The notes under the pieces are model-generated. The model had not been told where the DNA came from and did no database searches. It was given only the letters and a program-made list of their open reading frames with translations. A DNA stretch of 64,000 nt from Nematostella vectensis. Lineage: Eukaryota; Cnidaria; Anthozoa; Actiniaria; Edwardsiidae. The stretch is from assembly GCF_932526225.1 (NCBI RefSeq), contig NC_064048.1:647340-711339 (forward strand). Reading direction: 5' to 3'. Numbering within the stretch: the stretch's first letter is position 1; every line of letters starts with the position of its first letter. Of this stretch, positions 62,001 through 64,000 are shown in pieces. The position numbers and the translations under genes were made by a program.

Positions 62001-62811
62001 TATGGGGCTCAATGCTGGTTGATGTTGGCGCTCTTTGTATGGGGATTGATGCTGGTTGATATTGACGCTGTTTGTATGGGGATTGATGCTGGTTGATATT
62101 GGCGCTGTTTGTACGGGGCTTGATGCTGGTTGATATTGGCGCTGTTTGTATAGGGCTTAATGCTGGTTGATATTGGCGCTGTTTGTATAGGGCTTAATGC
62201 TTGTTGATATTGGCGCTGTTTGTACGAGGTTTGATGCTGGTTGATATTTGCGACAATTGTACGGGGCTTGTTGCTGGTTGATATTGACGCTGTTTGTATG
62301 GGGCTTAATGCTGGTTGATATTGGCGCTGTTTGTATGGGGCTTGATGCTGGTTGATATTGGCGCTGTTTGTATGGGGATTGATGCTGGTTGATATTGCAC
62401 TGTTTGTATGGGGCTTAATGCTGGTTGATATTGGCGCTGTTTGTATGGGGCTTAATGCTGGTTGATATTGGCGCTATTTGTATGGGGCTCAATGCTGGTT
62501 GATATTGGCGCTGTTTGTATGGGGCTTAATGCTGGTTGATATTGGCGCTGTTTGTATGGGGCTTAATGCTGGTTGATATTGGCGCTGTTTGTATGGGGCT
62601 TAATGCTGGTTGATATTGGCGCTGTTTGTATGGGGCTTAATGCTGGTTGATATTGGCGCTGCTTGTATAGGGCTAAATTATGGTTGTTGGTGATGTTTTT
62701 TATGGGTTTACTCTGACCCTACCCTCCTACCTGGTGCATTTGAAAGTTTGCTGGGCTGATCGTCGAAGAATCTGGCAAGACCCTCTCCGTTTGTCTGATC
62801 ATTTGTGATGT
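7902..62811 (-). CDS. giant extracellular mosaic protein gene (CTLD-CTLD-LamG-LamG-PA14-PA14-LamG-EGF-WSC-PLAT), 38 exons, 5' incomplete
   Basis: Exons, 5' to 3' on the minus strand: 62731-62811, 58213-58281, 57742-57975, 52851-56603, 51307-51564, 50974-51047, 50232-50379, 49742-49988, 49448-49593, 48118-48281, 46713-46923, 46570-46599, 46295-46390, 45786-45994, 45199-45312, 44456-44762, 40775-40998, 39999-40171, 37232-37482, 36961-37130, 36646-36797, 35190-35362, 34807-35011, 33937-34053, 20478-20650, 20146-20184, 19944-20060, 19049-19311, 18250-18499, 17890-17976, 17750-17821, 16883-16903, 16300-16416, 15518-15631, 14644-14967, 14031-14169, 8323-8425, 7902-8024. Every junction has AG/GT and matching phase, 9,548 nt in total. 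Module borders are all phase 1, as expected for exon-shuffled extracellular modules. The first exon seen starts after an acceptor, so the start codon and signal peptide lie beyond the window. Probably a secreted or matrix adhesive lectin-like protein (inference). I do not recognise a named orthologue. Confidence 0.85.
8051..8310. repeat. (GAT/GAA)-rich microsatellite tract in intron 37
   Basis: Degenerate trinucleotide tract of GATGATGAAGAAGAC type. It gives a spurious acidic ORF on the plus strand and no coding signal on the gene strand. Confidence 0.85.
8323..8425 (-). CDS. exon 37: PLAT/LH2 domain middle part
   Basis: Encodes (K)DVSETMLLPELGELKKIRI then LHDNSGENPSWFVDN, matching the PLAT strand pattern 'GxLxxIxIxHDNSGxxPSWFLD'. 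Phase 2 acceptor (gcttccag) and phase 0 donor (AAT/gtgagt). Confidence 0.88.
8440..13672. repeat. 41-bp satellite array, about 125-130 copies, filling intron 36
   Basis: The unit contains gacattaccaagatatgtg and caaggccatactaactaacg. Variants recur: gtgaagg for gtgcaagg, gctaac for actaac, and cgccg, cgtcg or cttcg before acatt. Some stretches (about 9790-10800) alternate as two-unit blocks. The array splits the PLAT domain between exons 36 and 37. Confidence 0.97.
13953..14013 (-). mobile_element. tRNA-derived SINE-like head
   Basis: The minus strand shows an A-box-like TAGCTTAGTGGCA and a B-box-like GGGCTCAAATCC about 35 bases apart, as in tRNA. The flanks do not form an acceptor stem and there is no terminator, so a SINE relic is more likely than a working tRNA gene. 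Confidence 0.4.
14031..14169 (-). CDS. exon 36: PLAT/LH2 domain N-terminal part
   Basis: Encodes GTNYTVKVHTGNKENADTNA then KVYVTLYGEKGDSGFRKL, the first PLAT strands with the conserved T(G)xxxxADT.A.VYV.LYG.KG motif. Phase 1 acceptor (cttcttgcag), phase 2 donor (AA/gtgagt). Confidence 0.88.
14255..14575. repeat. degenerate CCCTAA/CCATAA-like tract
   Basis: Many near-hexamer variants such as aaccctaacc, gcccataac and ccgtaaccc, running towards (TAACCC)n. It resembles a decayed interstitial telomere-type repeat (animal telomere TTAGGG) inside intron 35. Confidence 0.5.
14644..14967 (-). CDS. exon 35: WSC domain
   Basis: Single-exon 108-codon module, phase 1 both ends. After a charged linker (EKQRDEKKEDVLLLFQ) comes LGCYRDEGKR, then ENCARACALEERGYSYFGLQ, QCYCGHHYGRYGKA, CDKPCKDNADENCGG and NMVYFF: the full WSC cysteine pattern (8 Cys). 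WSC domains are putative carbohydrate-binding modules. Confidence 0.9.
15010..15270. mobile_element. MITE, about 258 bp, with about 30-bp terminal inverted repeats
   Basis: The left end TTAAGGGAGTGTTCATTAA mirrors the right end (reverse complement TTAGGGAGTGTTCATTAAA), each continuing to CACCGAG. The internal part is C/T-rich and non-coding. It sits in intron 34. Confidence 0.7.
15518..15631 (-). CDS. exon 34: charged linker between EGF and WSC
   Basis: 38 codons, phase 1-1, VSKPDAENPIVKRTKIPRAE and onwards; basic and Ser-rich, no domain. Borders are ttgcag/TTT and CCG/gtaagc. Confidence 0.75.
15780..16270. repeat. CAA/CAT-rich microsatellite tract in intron 33
   Basis: Interrupted runs of caacaacaacatcaa. 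The open frame on the plus strand is compositional. Confidence 0.7.
16300..16416 (-). CDS. exon 33: EGF-like domain
   Basis: 39 codons, phase 1-1. It reads KKCDPSPCENSGKCIKDAKR, then YRCKCTSDFTGRNCQ: six cysteines with the EGF spacing. Acceptor gtcgacag, donor CAAG/gtgtgc (non-canonical +3). Confidence 0.88.
16883..16903 (-). CDS. exon 32: 21-nt microexon
   Basis: Reads SEFTGT with the split glycines on both sides. Strong borders tttgcag/GATCTG and GACCG/gtaagc; phase 1-1, so skipping or including it keeps frame. Identified only by splice borders and phase, so confidence is moderate. Confidence 0.55.
17378..17765. repeat. 31-bp minisatellite, about 11 copies, seeded at an exon donor
   Basis: Eight close copies of gcgattaccctgaataaagt plus ggctacctgtg, then 3-4 diverged ones leading into the donor of exon 31 (gcttaccctgaatcaag on the plus strand). 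The unit therefore repeats the end of exon 31 and its 5' splice site. Confidence 0.9.
17750..17976 (-). CDS. exons 30 and 31: Gly/Ser and acidic linkers
   Basis: Exon 30 is 17890-17976 (APLSPGAPLDDAASGSGSGA...SDD); exon 31 is 17750-17821 (TTAVALSHEAGKYDKDEEAD..IQ). Both are phase 1-1, with borders catag/CTCC, GACA/gtaagt, tctag/CTAC and CAGG/gtaagc. They are probably flexible spacers between LamG-C and the EGF. Confidence 0.75.
18250..19311 (-). CDS. exons 28-29: LamG/ConA-like domain C
   Basis: Exon 28 is 19049-19311 and exon 29 is 18250-18499, joined in phase 0 at ..TRVIE/PNKWNQVGATYD. With exon 27 supplying VGLFPLTKSYAG, they give the LamG_3-like jelly roll: YELAGTADSYIQIPN, VTLLANIYPTG, IINYKSDGWGVHLW, WNQVGATYDNTTG, QLWHNGKMV, DIRIGARDGDDRRFAGKIAC and VQIYNKALDQSQI. 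Different gene layout from LamG-A and LamG-B (two exons instead of three). Confidence 0.87.
19944..20184 (-). CDS. exons 26-27: linker and entry strand of LamG-C
   Basis: Exon 26, 20146-20184 (39 nt), reads DGKTGPGPSTEEE. Exon 27, 19944-20060, reads AIPKPVGLFPLTKSYAGKDA and ends KLSDGPD. All borders are phase 1 (ttatag, gaag/gtatac, ccatag, GATG/gtaagt). Confidence 0.78.
20478..20650 (-). CDS. exon 25: PA14 domain 2, C-terminal third
   Basis: 57 codons: KFPEQKSEHVKLKKGRYYYL, then EVYHKADKLADCASVAVEFP and WRLP. Same length (173 nt) and phases (2 to 1) as exon 22 of PA14 domain 1. It is 13.3 kb from exon 24 of the same domain. Confidence 0.87.
20820..21412. repeat. 84-92-bp tandem repeat, about 7 copies
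   Basis: The unit includes gataagcgtagtaaaagaaa and gtggccgtcatggccctgca. Later copies are 84 bp because an 8-bp piece is lost. The unit length is a multiple of three, so frames stay open on both strands without being coding. Confidence 0.93.
21533..21985. mobile_element. foldback (MITE-like) element, about 440 bp
   Basis: The left arm from about 21554 (atcagtgagaatttccggca...) to 21665 is the near-perfect reverse complement of about 21858-21967. The outer motif aacatggc is also shared on both sides. The centre is AT-rich with no ORF. Confidence 0.7.
22915..23095. repeat. 69-bp tandem repeat, about 2.5 copies
   Basis: Copies of agcgaatttagagagaactg followed by cgtcgttgtaaaggtgcatc. No gene recognised. 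Confidence 0.85.
23400..23680. repeat. 24-bp degenerate repeat
   Basis: Repeated attaccgtgcatttagaagt and acgt variants, about 11 copies. Isolated related copies recur at 25760-25830. Confidence 0.85.
23918..24247 (+). CDS. unrecognised 109-codon ORF
   Basis: A reading frame on the strand opposite the large gene, inside intron 24. It has hydrophobic stretches (IDLVAILSFI, TLPYIVALLLVAY) and a Lys-rich end. No family recognised. An AG acceptor-like cttgtgcag lies at about 23967-23975, so it could instead be a retroposed exon. A chance frame is quite possible. Confidence 0.2.
   Translation: MSHHRSSIMNIFFYKLCPCAENVMDVTAFQRFKIIYLDCLDASIDLVAILSFIGPNIQKNIWKLKSKNISPFMHYILVHPTLPYIVALLLVAYSQMNAMKKKQIENANF
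24248..28365. other. non-coding part of intron 24
   Basis: AT-rich, with poly-T at 25438-25463, three copies of a 46-bp repeat at about 27694-27840 (aatgcaaaatacaaggtact unit) and a short 24-bp duplication at 28306-28350. No gene supported. Confidence 0.5.
28366..29142 (-). CDS. possible nested single-exon gene, 258 aa, basic and Ser-rich
   Basis: ATG at 29142 to TGA at 28366-28368, uninterrupted, in an AT-rich intron where such a length is unlikely by chance. The N-terminal two thirds are strongly basic (EKKKRKRANF, IEKKNRKC). The C-terminal third is Ser/acidic (SHLSDSSESLVSI, SSDSESEFFASP). AATAAA signals on the same strand follow within 100 bases of the stop (near 28300 and 28282). No known domain recognised. 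It lies inside intron 24 of the large gene, same strand. Could be a lineage-specific nuclear protein; function unknown. Confidence 0.45.
   Translation of the reverse strand: MDGFSRREKLDFAWTSRTHRYRRANNTTNIFPRISKSSTSNTRPLKSNSGSVCLTRSLDPLYERDKWKRQINGNAYTPERGEKIRIGVGNFANNNNGIKYSEKKKRKRANFSKGFASRGKLDRTMLPPIHSWREKSVEHSRWSSQDRTKQRGYMRKESSLEIKSIALNHRDQSLPAMKKIKNQIEKKNRKCTVVEPNGPVFPSLRVTSSEAHRPVHSPFSHLSDSSESLVSILGRISLSPTNNFVFSSDSESEFFASP
29143..33415. other. non-coding part of intron 24
   Basis: No supported gene. Small features only: a hairpin at 32122-32143 (acctggta, T-rich loop, taccaggt) and AT-rich tracts. Confidence 0.45.
33416..33905. repeat. degenerate 39-40-bp minisatellite, about 12 copies
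   Basis: The unit is of the type ggatggcgtgtggttttgaa plus tgagtgtagccatgggttt. It lies directly downstream (gene sense) of the exon 24 donor but does not resemble that exon. Confidence 0.85.
33937..35011 (-). CDS. exons 23-24: PA14 domain 2, first two thirds
   Basis: Exon 23 (34807-35011) reads GDPFAGVIREVWQDIPGYKI, FPNSPSSIEVLDKFDAP and YGTRIRGFFKAPETGAYR. Exon 24 (33937-34053) reads FFLAADTTGELWLSADE and DHNEWLK. These are the PA14 signatures (EVW, FP..P, YG.RI.G.F.APETG.Y, ELWLS). With exon 25 the domain is 495 nt, the same as domain 1. The first intron lies 35 nt further 3' than in domain 1. PA14 folds bind glycans. Confidence 0.88.
34255..34812. repeat. 43-bp minisatellite, about 13 copies, seeded at the exon 23 donor
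   Basis: The plus-strand unit is gtacgtacatacctgtatgc then accggttgcaaggaagccag ggc. Its reverse complement holds ACCGGTGCATACAGGTATGT, matching the end of exon 23 (ACCGGCGCTTACAG/GTATGT). Most copies thus carry a candidate 5' splice site. Confidence 0.93.
35190..35362 (-). CDS. exon 22: PA14 domain 1, C-terminal third
   Basis: KFTAQISKSVNLEAGKYYYI, then TALEKGTESTDSLSAGIRLP and QWRLP. Same length and phases as exon 25. Acceptor ctgccttag, donor CCAG/gtcagt. Confidence 0.88.
35400..36660. repeat. 43-bp minisatellite, about 29 copies, seeded at the exon 21 donor
   Basis: The plus-strand unit includes ctcgacttacttgttccact and ggttgcctcatactaacac. On the gene strand this is CAACCAGTGGAACAA/GTAAGT, identical to the last codons and donor of exon 21. 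The array fills almost all of intron 21. Confidence 0.95.
36646..37130 (-). CDS. exons 20-21: PA14 domain 1, first two thirds
   Basis: Exon 20 (36961-37130) reads KMPYPGLIREIWKELPGKEL, YYPNDPSLVEIIENFDAP and DYGSRVK. Exon 21 (36646-36797) reads GYFVAPETGNYTFYLSGSKT, SELWLSTGDS and HNQWNK. Phases 1-0-2. Full PA14 signature when joined with exon 22. Confidence 0.89.
37232..37482 (-). CDS. exon 19: LamG-B, third part
   Basis: WQRVVLTWGLEKGLWLYIDG, QFRAST, EFIIGRKNIGDDM and FAIGSLAIFSQFLDKKAV: final strands of a ConA/LamG-like fold. Phase 2 acceptor (gtaccag), phase 1 donor (AAGA/gtaagt). Confidence 0.86.
37645..38832 (-). mobile_element. 5'-truncated non-LTR retrotransposon, reverse transcriptase 3' fragment
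   Basis: The longest frame (37957-38625) reads VKYLGVILDDKINWKYHI and YLSYAIIAWGSAYKSN, the thumb/connection region of Jockey/CR1-type reverse transcriptases. Upstream, ANKLSIIFKKTNFMI lies in another frame after an in-frame stop, and homology ends just where the catalytic YADD would be. The 3' tail is TTGATTGATTGA repeats after AATAAAG. Dead copy in intron 18. Confidence 0.8.
38905..38985 (+). mobile_element. tRNA-related SINE-like remnant
   Basis: cccagtgattagcac and gggtcaattcctggtcg resemble degenerate A and B boxes about 35 bases apart. Weak; no stem pairing. Confidence 0.25.
39999..40998 (-). CDS. exons 17-18: LamG-B, first two parts
   Basis: Exon 17 (40775-40998) reads RYTWLLPKLQDGKIPGSPDI, VKAVDGGVHIDGSKAYLKVG, then a Cys pair RCVSDPSKCPKGLS. 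Exon 18 (39999-40171) reads IVRTYKEPRYIMDTGGHLSG and LAAYLANDNLYFTL. Exon 17 is phase 1 to 0 and exon 18 is 0 to 2. The Cys-x-x-(D/S)P-x-x-C-x-KG motif is shared with LamG-A, marking a tandem domain duplication. Confidence 0.85.
41035..44150. repeat. 39-40-bp satellite array, about 78 copies, filling intron 16
   Basis: The plus-strand unit is gccaagtgattttaccatct then taggggtttatttggaaggc. Each copy gives AATAAA on the gene strand. Marker variants recur about 1.2-1.3 kb apart, so blocks have been duplicated. The array ends about 40 bp before the exon 17 acceptor. Confidence 0.97.
44151..44455. other. intron 16 flank, no supported exon
   Basis: A short open piece (about 44230-44292, minus strand) has an AG at its start but no GT donor before a stop, so it is not called. 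Confidence 0.5.
44456..45994 (-). CDS. exons 14-16: LamG-A (ConA-like) domain
   Basis: Exon 14 (45786-45994) reads VAPMYFWTAQKIYNNKIHGS, KAVDGGLQLNGVDSWLDAGD, CLGDPDLCIKGFSFAMQ. Exon 15 (45199-45312) reads LNFDDDAKSYKDKRLILDSA. Exon 16 (44456-44762) reads NEWQDLVFTWKKEEGLMLYI, NGAFRDS, ARLTIGRQSGNAPYR, YISSLYAFTRFLAPEDV. Phases 1-0-0-1. The fold assignment rests on the strand pattern and the W..V..TW....G..LYI(D/N)G motif. Confidence 0.87.
46295..46599 (-). CDS. exons 12-13: linkers between lectin and LamG regions
   Basis: Exon 12 (46570-46599, 30 nt) reads SPKSNKELQN. Exon 13 (46295-46390) reads DGLLTQKVQDFISNNTLIPD and ISIFGKSA. All borders phase 1 (tttcag, ATG/gtaaga, gtatag, GCAG/gtgggt). 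Confidence 0.75.
46713..48281 (-). CDS. exons 10-11: C-type lectin domain 2
   Basis: Exon 10 (48118-48281) reads CPSGWKKLTLNSVRGCYKFV, SWDEASSACQLDDGRLASIL. Exon 11 (46713-46923) reads DMWIGYNDKNSEGDWVWSDQ, YTNWDERSPNNGGVTCAIV, GRWHDEQCQAKYSYICKK. All canonical CTLD cysteines and the WIG motif are present. The EPN/QPD position reads SPN and the WND position reads WHD, so classical calcium-dependent sugar binding may be altered. Confidence 0.9.
46924..48117. other. intron 10, with a duplicated exon end at 48031-48072
   Basis: Apart from the exon-end duplication (see findings) no repeats or genes were recognised. Confidence 0.6.
48282..49447. other. intron 9, nothing recognised
   Basis: About 1.2 kb, AT-rich, poly-C run near 48392. 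Frames here are short and lack codon structure. Confidence 0.5.
49448..49988 (-). CDS. exons 8-9: C-type lectin domain 1
   Basis: Exon 8 (49742-49988) reads LKCGSGWTGAMGDFGAFCYK, WDDARANCQSAGGDLFSV, ESWLGYRDQKAAGTWRWSDG. Exon 9 (49448-49593) reads VYTDWDSSAKDDHDLGMDCV, GKWRDSSCAEKNSFLCK. Phases 1-2-1. The WLG core and six cysteines are present. The EPN-type motif is absent and WND reads WRD. Confidence 0.9.
50232..51047 (-). CDS. exons 6-7: Pro/Gly-rich linkers
   Basis: Exon 6 (50974-51047) reads GSTPPIYPYSIPPEGGQGYF. Exon 7 (50232-50379) reads KDEGFDEGTFGPPLFPQGGN, PYPLPLPPEGSQHDKPSSPS, KKNLIRPKP. Phases 1-0-1. Spacer between the low-complexity region and the lectin domains. Confidence 0.78.
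51307..51564 (-). CDS. exon 5: LPPLNHAE repeat exon
   Basis: 86 codons, phase 1-1: GDQFKNFRPPMLPPLEHAQS, then SSMLPPLNHAELPPLNHAEL and PPMKYN. It continues the LPPLNH motif that dominates the start of exon 4, suggesting internal duplication. Confidence 0.82.
51565..52850. repeat. intron 4 with a degenerate repeat of about 70 bp (about 52235-52610)
   Basis: Four to five diverged copies of gtcaatggatgtccatgtca plus ttctgtttatacaggtttcc. The rest of the intron shows nothing recognisable. Confidence 0.65.
52851..56603 (-). CDS. exon 4: giant 1,250-codon low-complexity exon
   Basis: 3,753 nt, phase 1-1, no stop. Three zones: N-terminal LPPLNHG/LPPLNQG-type repeats (about ten copies, interspersed with ENAGN); a long Tyr/Ser/Gln/Asn-rich and then Ser/Pro-rich mucin-like region with poly-Ser runs; and five copies of a 20-residue unit of the form SPDQQDSRNYNNGPLT, followed by a QRSN.G.R-rich tail. 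Borders: tctcatag/GTAAT and CAAG/gtttga. No globular domain. Such regions suit a stretched, heavily O-glycosylated or cohesive stalk (inference). Confidence 0.9.
56604..57741. other. intron 3, nothing recognised
   Basis: AT-rich, about 1.1 kb, no repeats or coding signal. Confidence 0.5.
57742..58281 (-). CDS. exons 2-3: acidic linkers
   Basis: Exon 2 (58213-58281) reads GPSTTIEGKEQGSDLVSESA. Exon 3 (57742-57975) reads ETSQDRGGSFFDNAVTGRDP, DADYQHDADDLTAGSLSSRY and a Lys-rich end. All borders phase 1. No domain; Asp/Ser-rich. Confidence 0.75.
58364..58747. mobile_element. MITE (about 376 bp) with TTAA target duplication, inside a satellite copy
   Basis: The element 58368-58743 begins AGGGGCATTATCAC and ends GAGTATCCCT (reverse complement AGGGATACTC). 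TTAA flanks it on both sides (58364-58367, 58744-58747). Removing it rejoins a regular 37-bp repeat unit (ggggcTTAAtgctgg). TTAA targets suggest the piggyBac type. Confidence 0.75.
58748..62690. repeat. 37-bp satellite array, about 106 copies, in intron 1
   Basis: The unit is ttgatattggcgctgtttgt then atggggcttaatgctgg. A rare variant (gcgacaattgtacggggctt) recurs near 60383, 61587 and 62248, marking higher-order blocks. A first detached copy lies at 58344-58367, before the MITE. Long minus-strand frames here come from a stop-free unit. Confidence 0.97.
62731..62811 (-). CDS. exon 1 as seen: acidic linker (internal exon)
   Basis: 27 codons, phase 1-1: DITNDQTNGEGLARFFDDQP and SKLSNAP. Acceptor gtattcatcccag, donor CCAG/gtagga. 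It begins with an acceptor, so earlier exons lie outside the window. Confidence 0.65.
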
Positions 62812-63500
62812 CTGGGATGAATACACAAGAGGCAATAAGTGGAAGCTTGAAGGTATATATCTATAACATTGTATGAGCAAATGTAATGTCGGGCAAACGG
62901 ATAGAGGGATAGGTAGACAAAGGGAGGGACAGACGGATGGGCACGACTGTTGCATGATTCGTGTAGATTCTTATGTCATGTAGACTATTCCAGTGACGTG
63001 ATGCGCGCTACCGTGGCAGCCTTGTCAGTTTCATGAAATAAATAATAAGAAAGCGAGAAACGCATTATGCGATCGTGTTTAGCTTCACTATATGTTGCTG
63101 CATAAAGTCCACGTCAATCAGAGCGGTTATTCCCGTATGCTTACCGGCTTTTTTACTTAGTAGCACGCGTCGCACAACAAAAATGTGAACTTAACAAAAT
63201 TGCTGACACTTTGAAAAAGCGTCAGGGCTGACACTCTTATTCAGAGTATGCTGGTGACTACTGCCAGCACCCCCCCCCCCCCGGGGGGATATAAGCGTGA
63301 GGGAAGAGGGCGAGGCTGTATACCTCGCATCGGGAGGGGGAGGGAGATGTTGGTGTTTTAGAATCGCAATATTTTGTACCATGTTATTTATAAATCATCC
63401 CTTCAAACTTAAAGCATACGGATGGTTTATCTGCAACCCGTTTCTTTTAACTCACGACAACGTATGGAAACGCTGTGACAATCTTTATTTCGGAAATTGT
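62812..63500. other. intron upstream of the first seen exon
   Basis: No signal-peptide exon found. Poly-C/poly-G run at about 63268-63287. Confidence 0.4.
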
Positions 63501-63756
63501 TTAAAGGGGTCGTGTATTATGGGGTTGACGTTTTCTATCTTTGGTGTTTTTTGGTTATGAATGTCATGTTTATAGCCGTGTAACCCCTTGGGGCCTCAGG
63601 CAAGTTCCTTGGTCCAACCTTCATGCCTATGTTGGTTGCTCGTGTTTTTGAATATTCATATCTCTCATTTTGTGACCACAAAATTCATACCCCCCGTTTC
63701 TTATCACCATAAAATAAATCAAGAAAGCATATAGGGGAATCAGGCTACCCCTTTAA
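63501..63756. mobile_element. MITE (about 248 bp) with TTAA target duplication
   Basis: AGGGGTCGTG at the left and CAGGCTACCCCT at the right (reverse complement AGGGGTAGCC), flanked by TTAA at 63501-63504 and 63753-63756. Same end type as the 58.4-kb element, with a different interior. Confidence 0.55.
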
Positions 63757-64000
63757 TATCTAAACTGCAAATTTTAAAAACAGATTATATAAAATGACAG
63801 CCATTTTGCTCTCAGTATAAAGGCAACAATTATCTGTTTATTTACAAGGAGACGTTATTTGCGTCAGGGAAACGTACATGCTGCTATAGTAACCAGCCCT
63901 ACGTATGCGTAAATCATTGTTTGAGGAAACTAGTTTTGATTTACTAGGAGTGTTGGGATTTTTTGGAGAACGCATAGAAAATATGGCACATAATGCAGAA

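Noticed and set aside
60073-62690. Long minus-strand frames rich in NINQHQAPYKQRQ-type peptides
   Set aside because: They arise because the 37-bp unit lacks stops in several frames; the same stretch is an intronic array flanked by exons 1 and 2.

Overview
The window looks like nuclear DNA of an anthozoan cnidarian, most likely a sea anemone. It is AT-leaning, its genes are split by short introns with GT-AG junctions, the genes encode mosaic extracellular proteins (PAN/EGF/fibrinogen-like; C-type lectin, LamG, PA14, EGF, WSC and PLAT modules), and minisatellites fill roughly a quarter of the bases. No bacterial, organellar or viral gene was seen. The organism call is inference from gene content; no database was consulted.

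Layout. At 553-3780 (+) a three-exon gene encodes a secreted PAN-EGF-fibrinogen-like protein of 391 aa. An intergenic stretch with a 42-bp array follows. From 7902 up to 62811 a single very large gene runs on the minus strand. I could chain 38 exons, every junction having AG/GT borders and matching codon phase. They give at least 3,180 aa, with the 5' end beyond the right edge. Domain order, N to C: short acidic linkers; a 1,250-aa low-complexity exon rich in Ser/Pro/Gln/Asn with LPPLNHG-type repeats; linkers; two C-type lectin domains; two three-exon ConA/LamG-like domains; two PA14 domains of exactly 495 nt each; a third, two-exon LamG domain; Gly/Ser/acidic linkers including a 21-nt microexon; EGF; WSC; and a PLAT/LH2 domain ending at the stop. 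It is most simply read as a secreted or matrix adhesive, carbohydrate-binding protein. Intron 24 (13.3 kb) holds a 258-codon ORF on the same strand, a foldback element and several small arrays. A 5'-truncated non-LTR retrotransposon sits in intron 18.

Most striking pattern. Several minisatellite arrays are copies of the adjoining exon's last bases plus its 5' splice site. At 35.4-36.65 kb about 29 copies repeat the donor of a PA14 exon. At 34.26-34.81 kb about 13 copies repeat the donor of the next PA14 domain. At 17.38-17.77 kb about 11 copies repeat the donor of a linker exon. A two-copy seed state is seen at 48.03-48.16 kb, and the array at 4.74-5.34 kb repeats the stop-codon end of the plus-strand gene. 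The two PA14 domains also differ in the position of one intron, and the displaced intron carries one of these arrays. This suggests that tandem duplication at exon ends is shaping intron length and position here.
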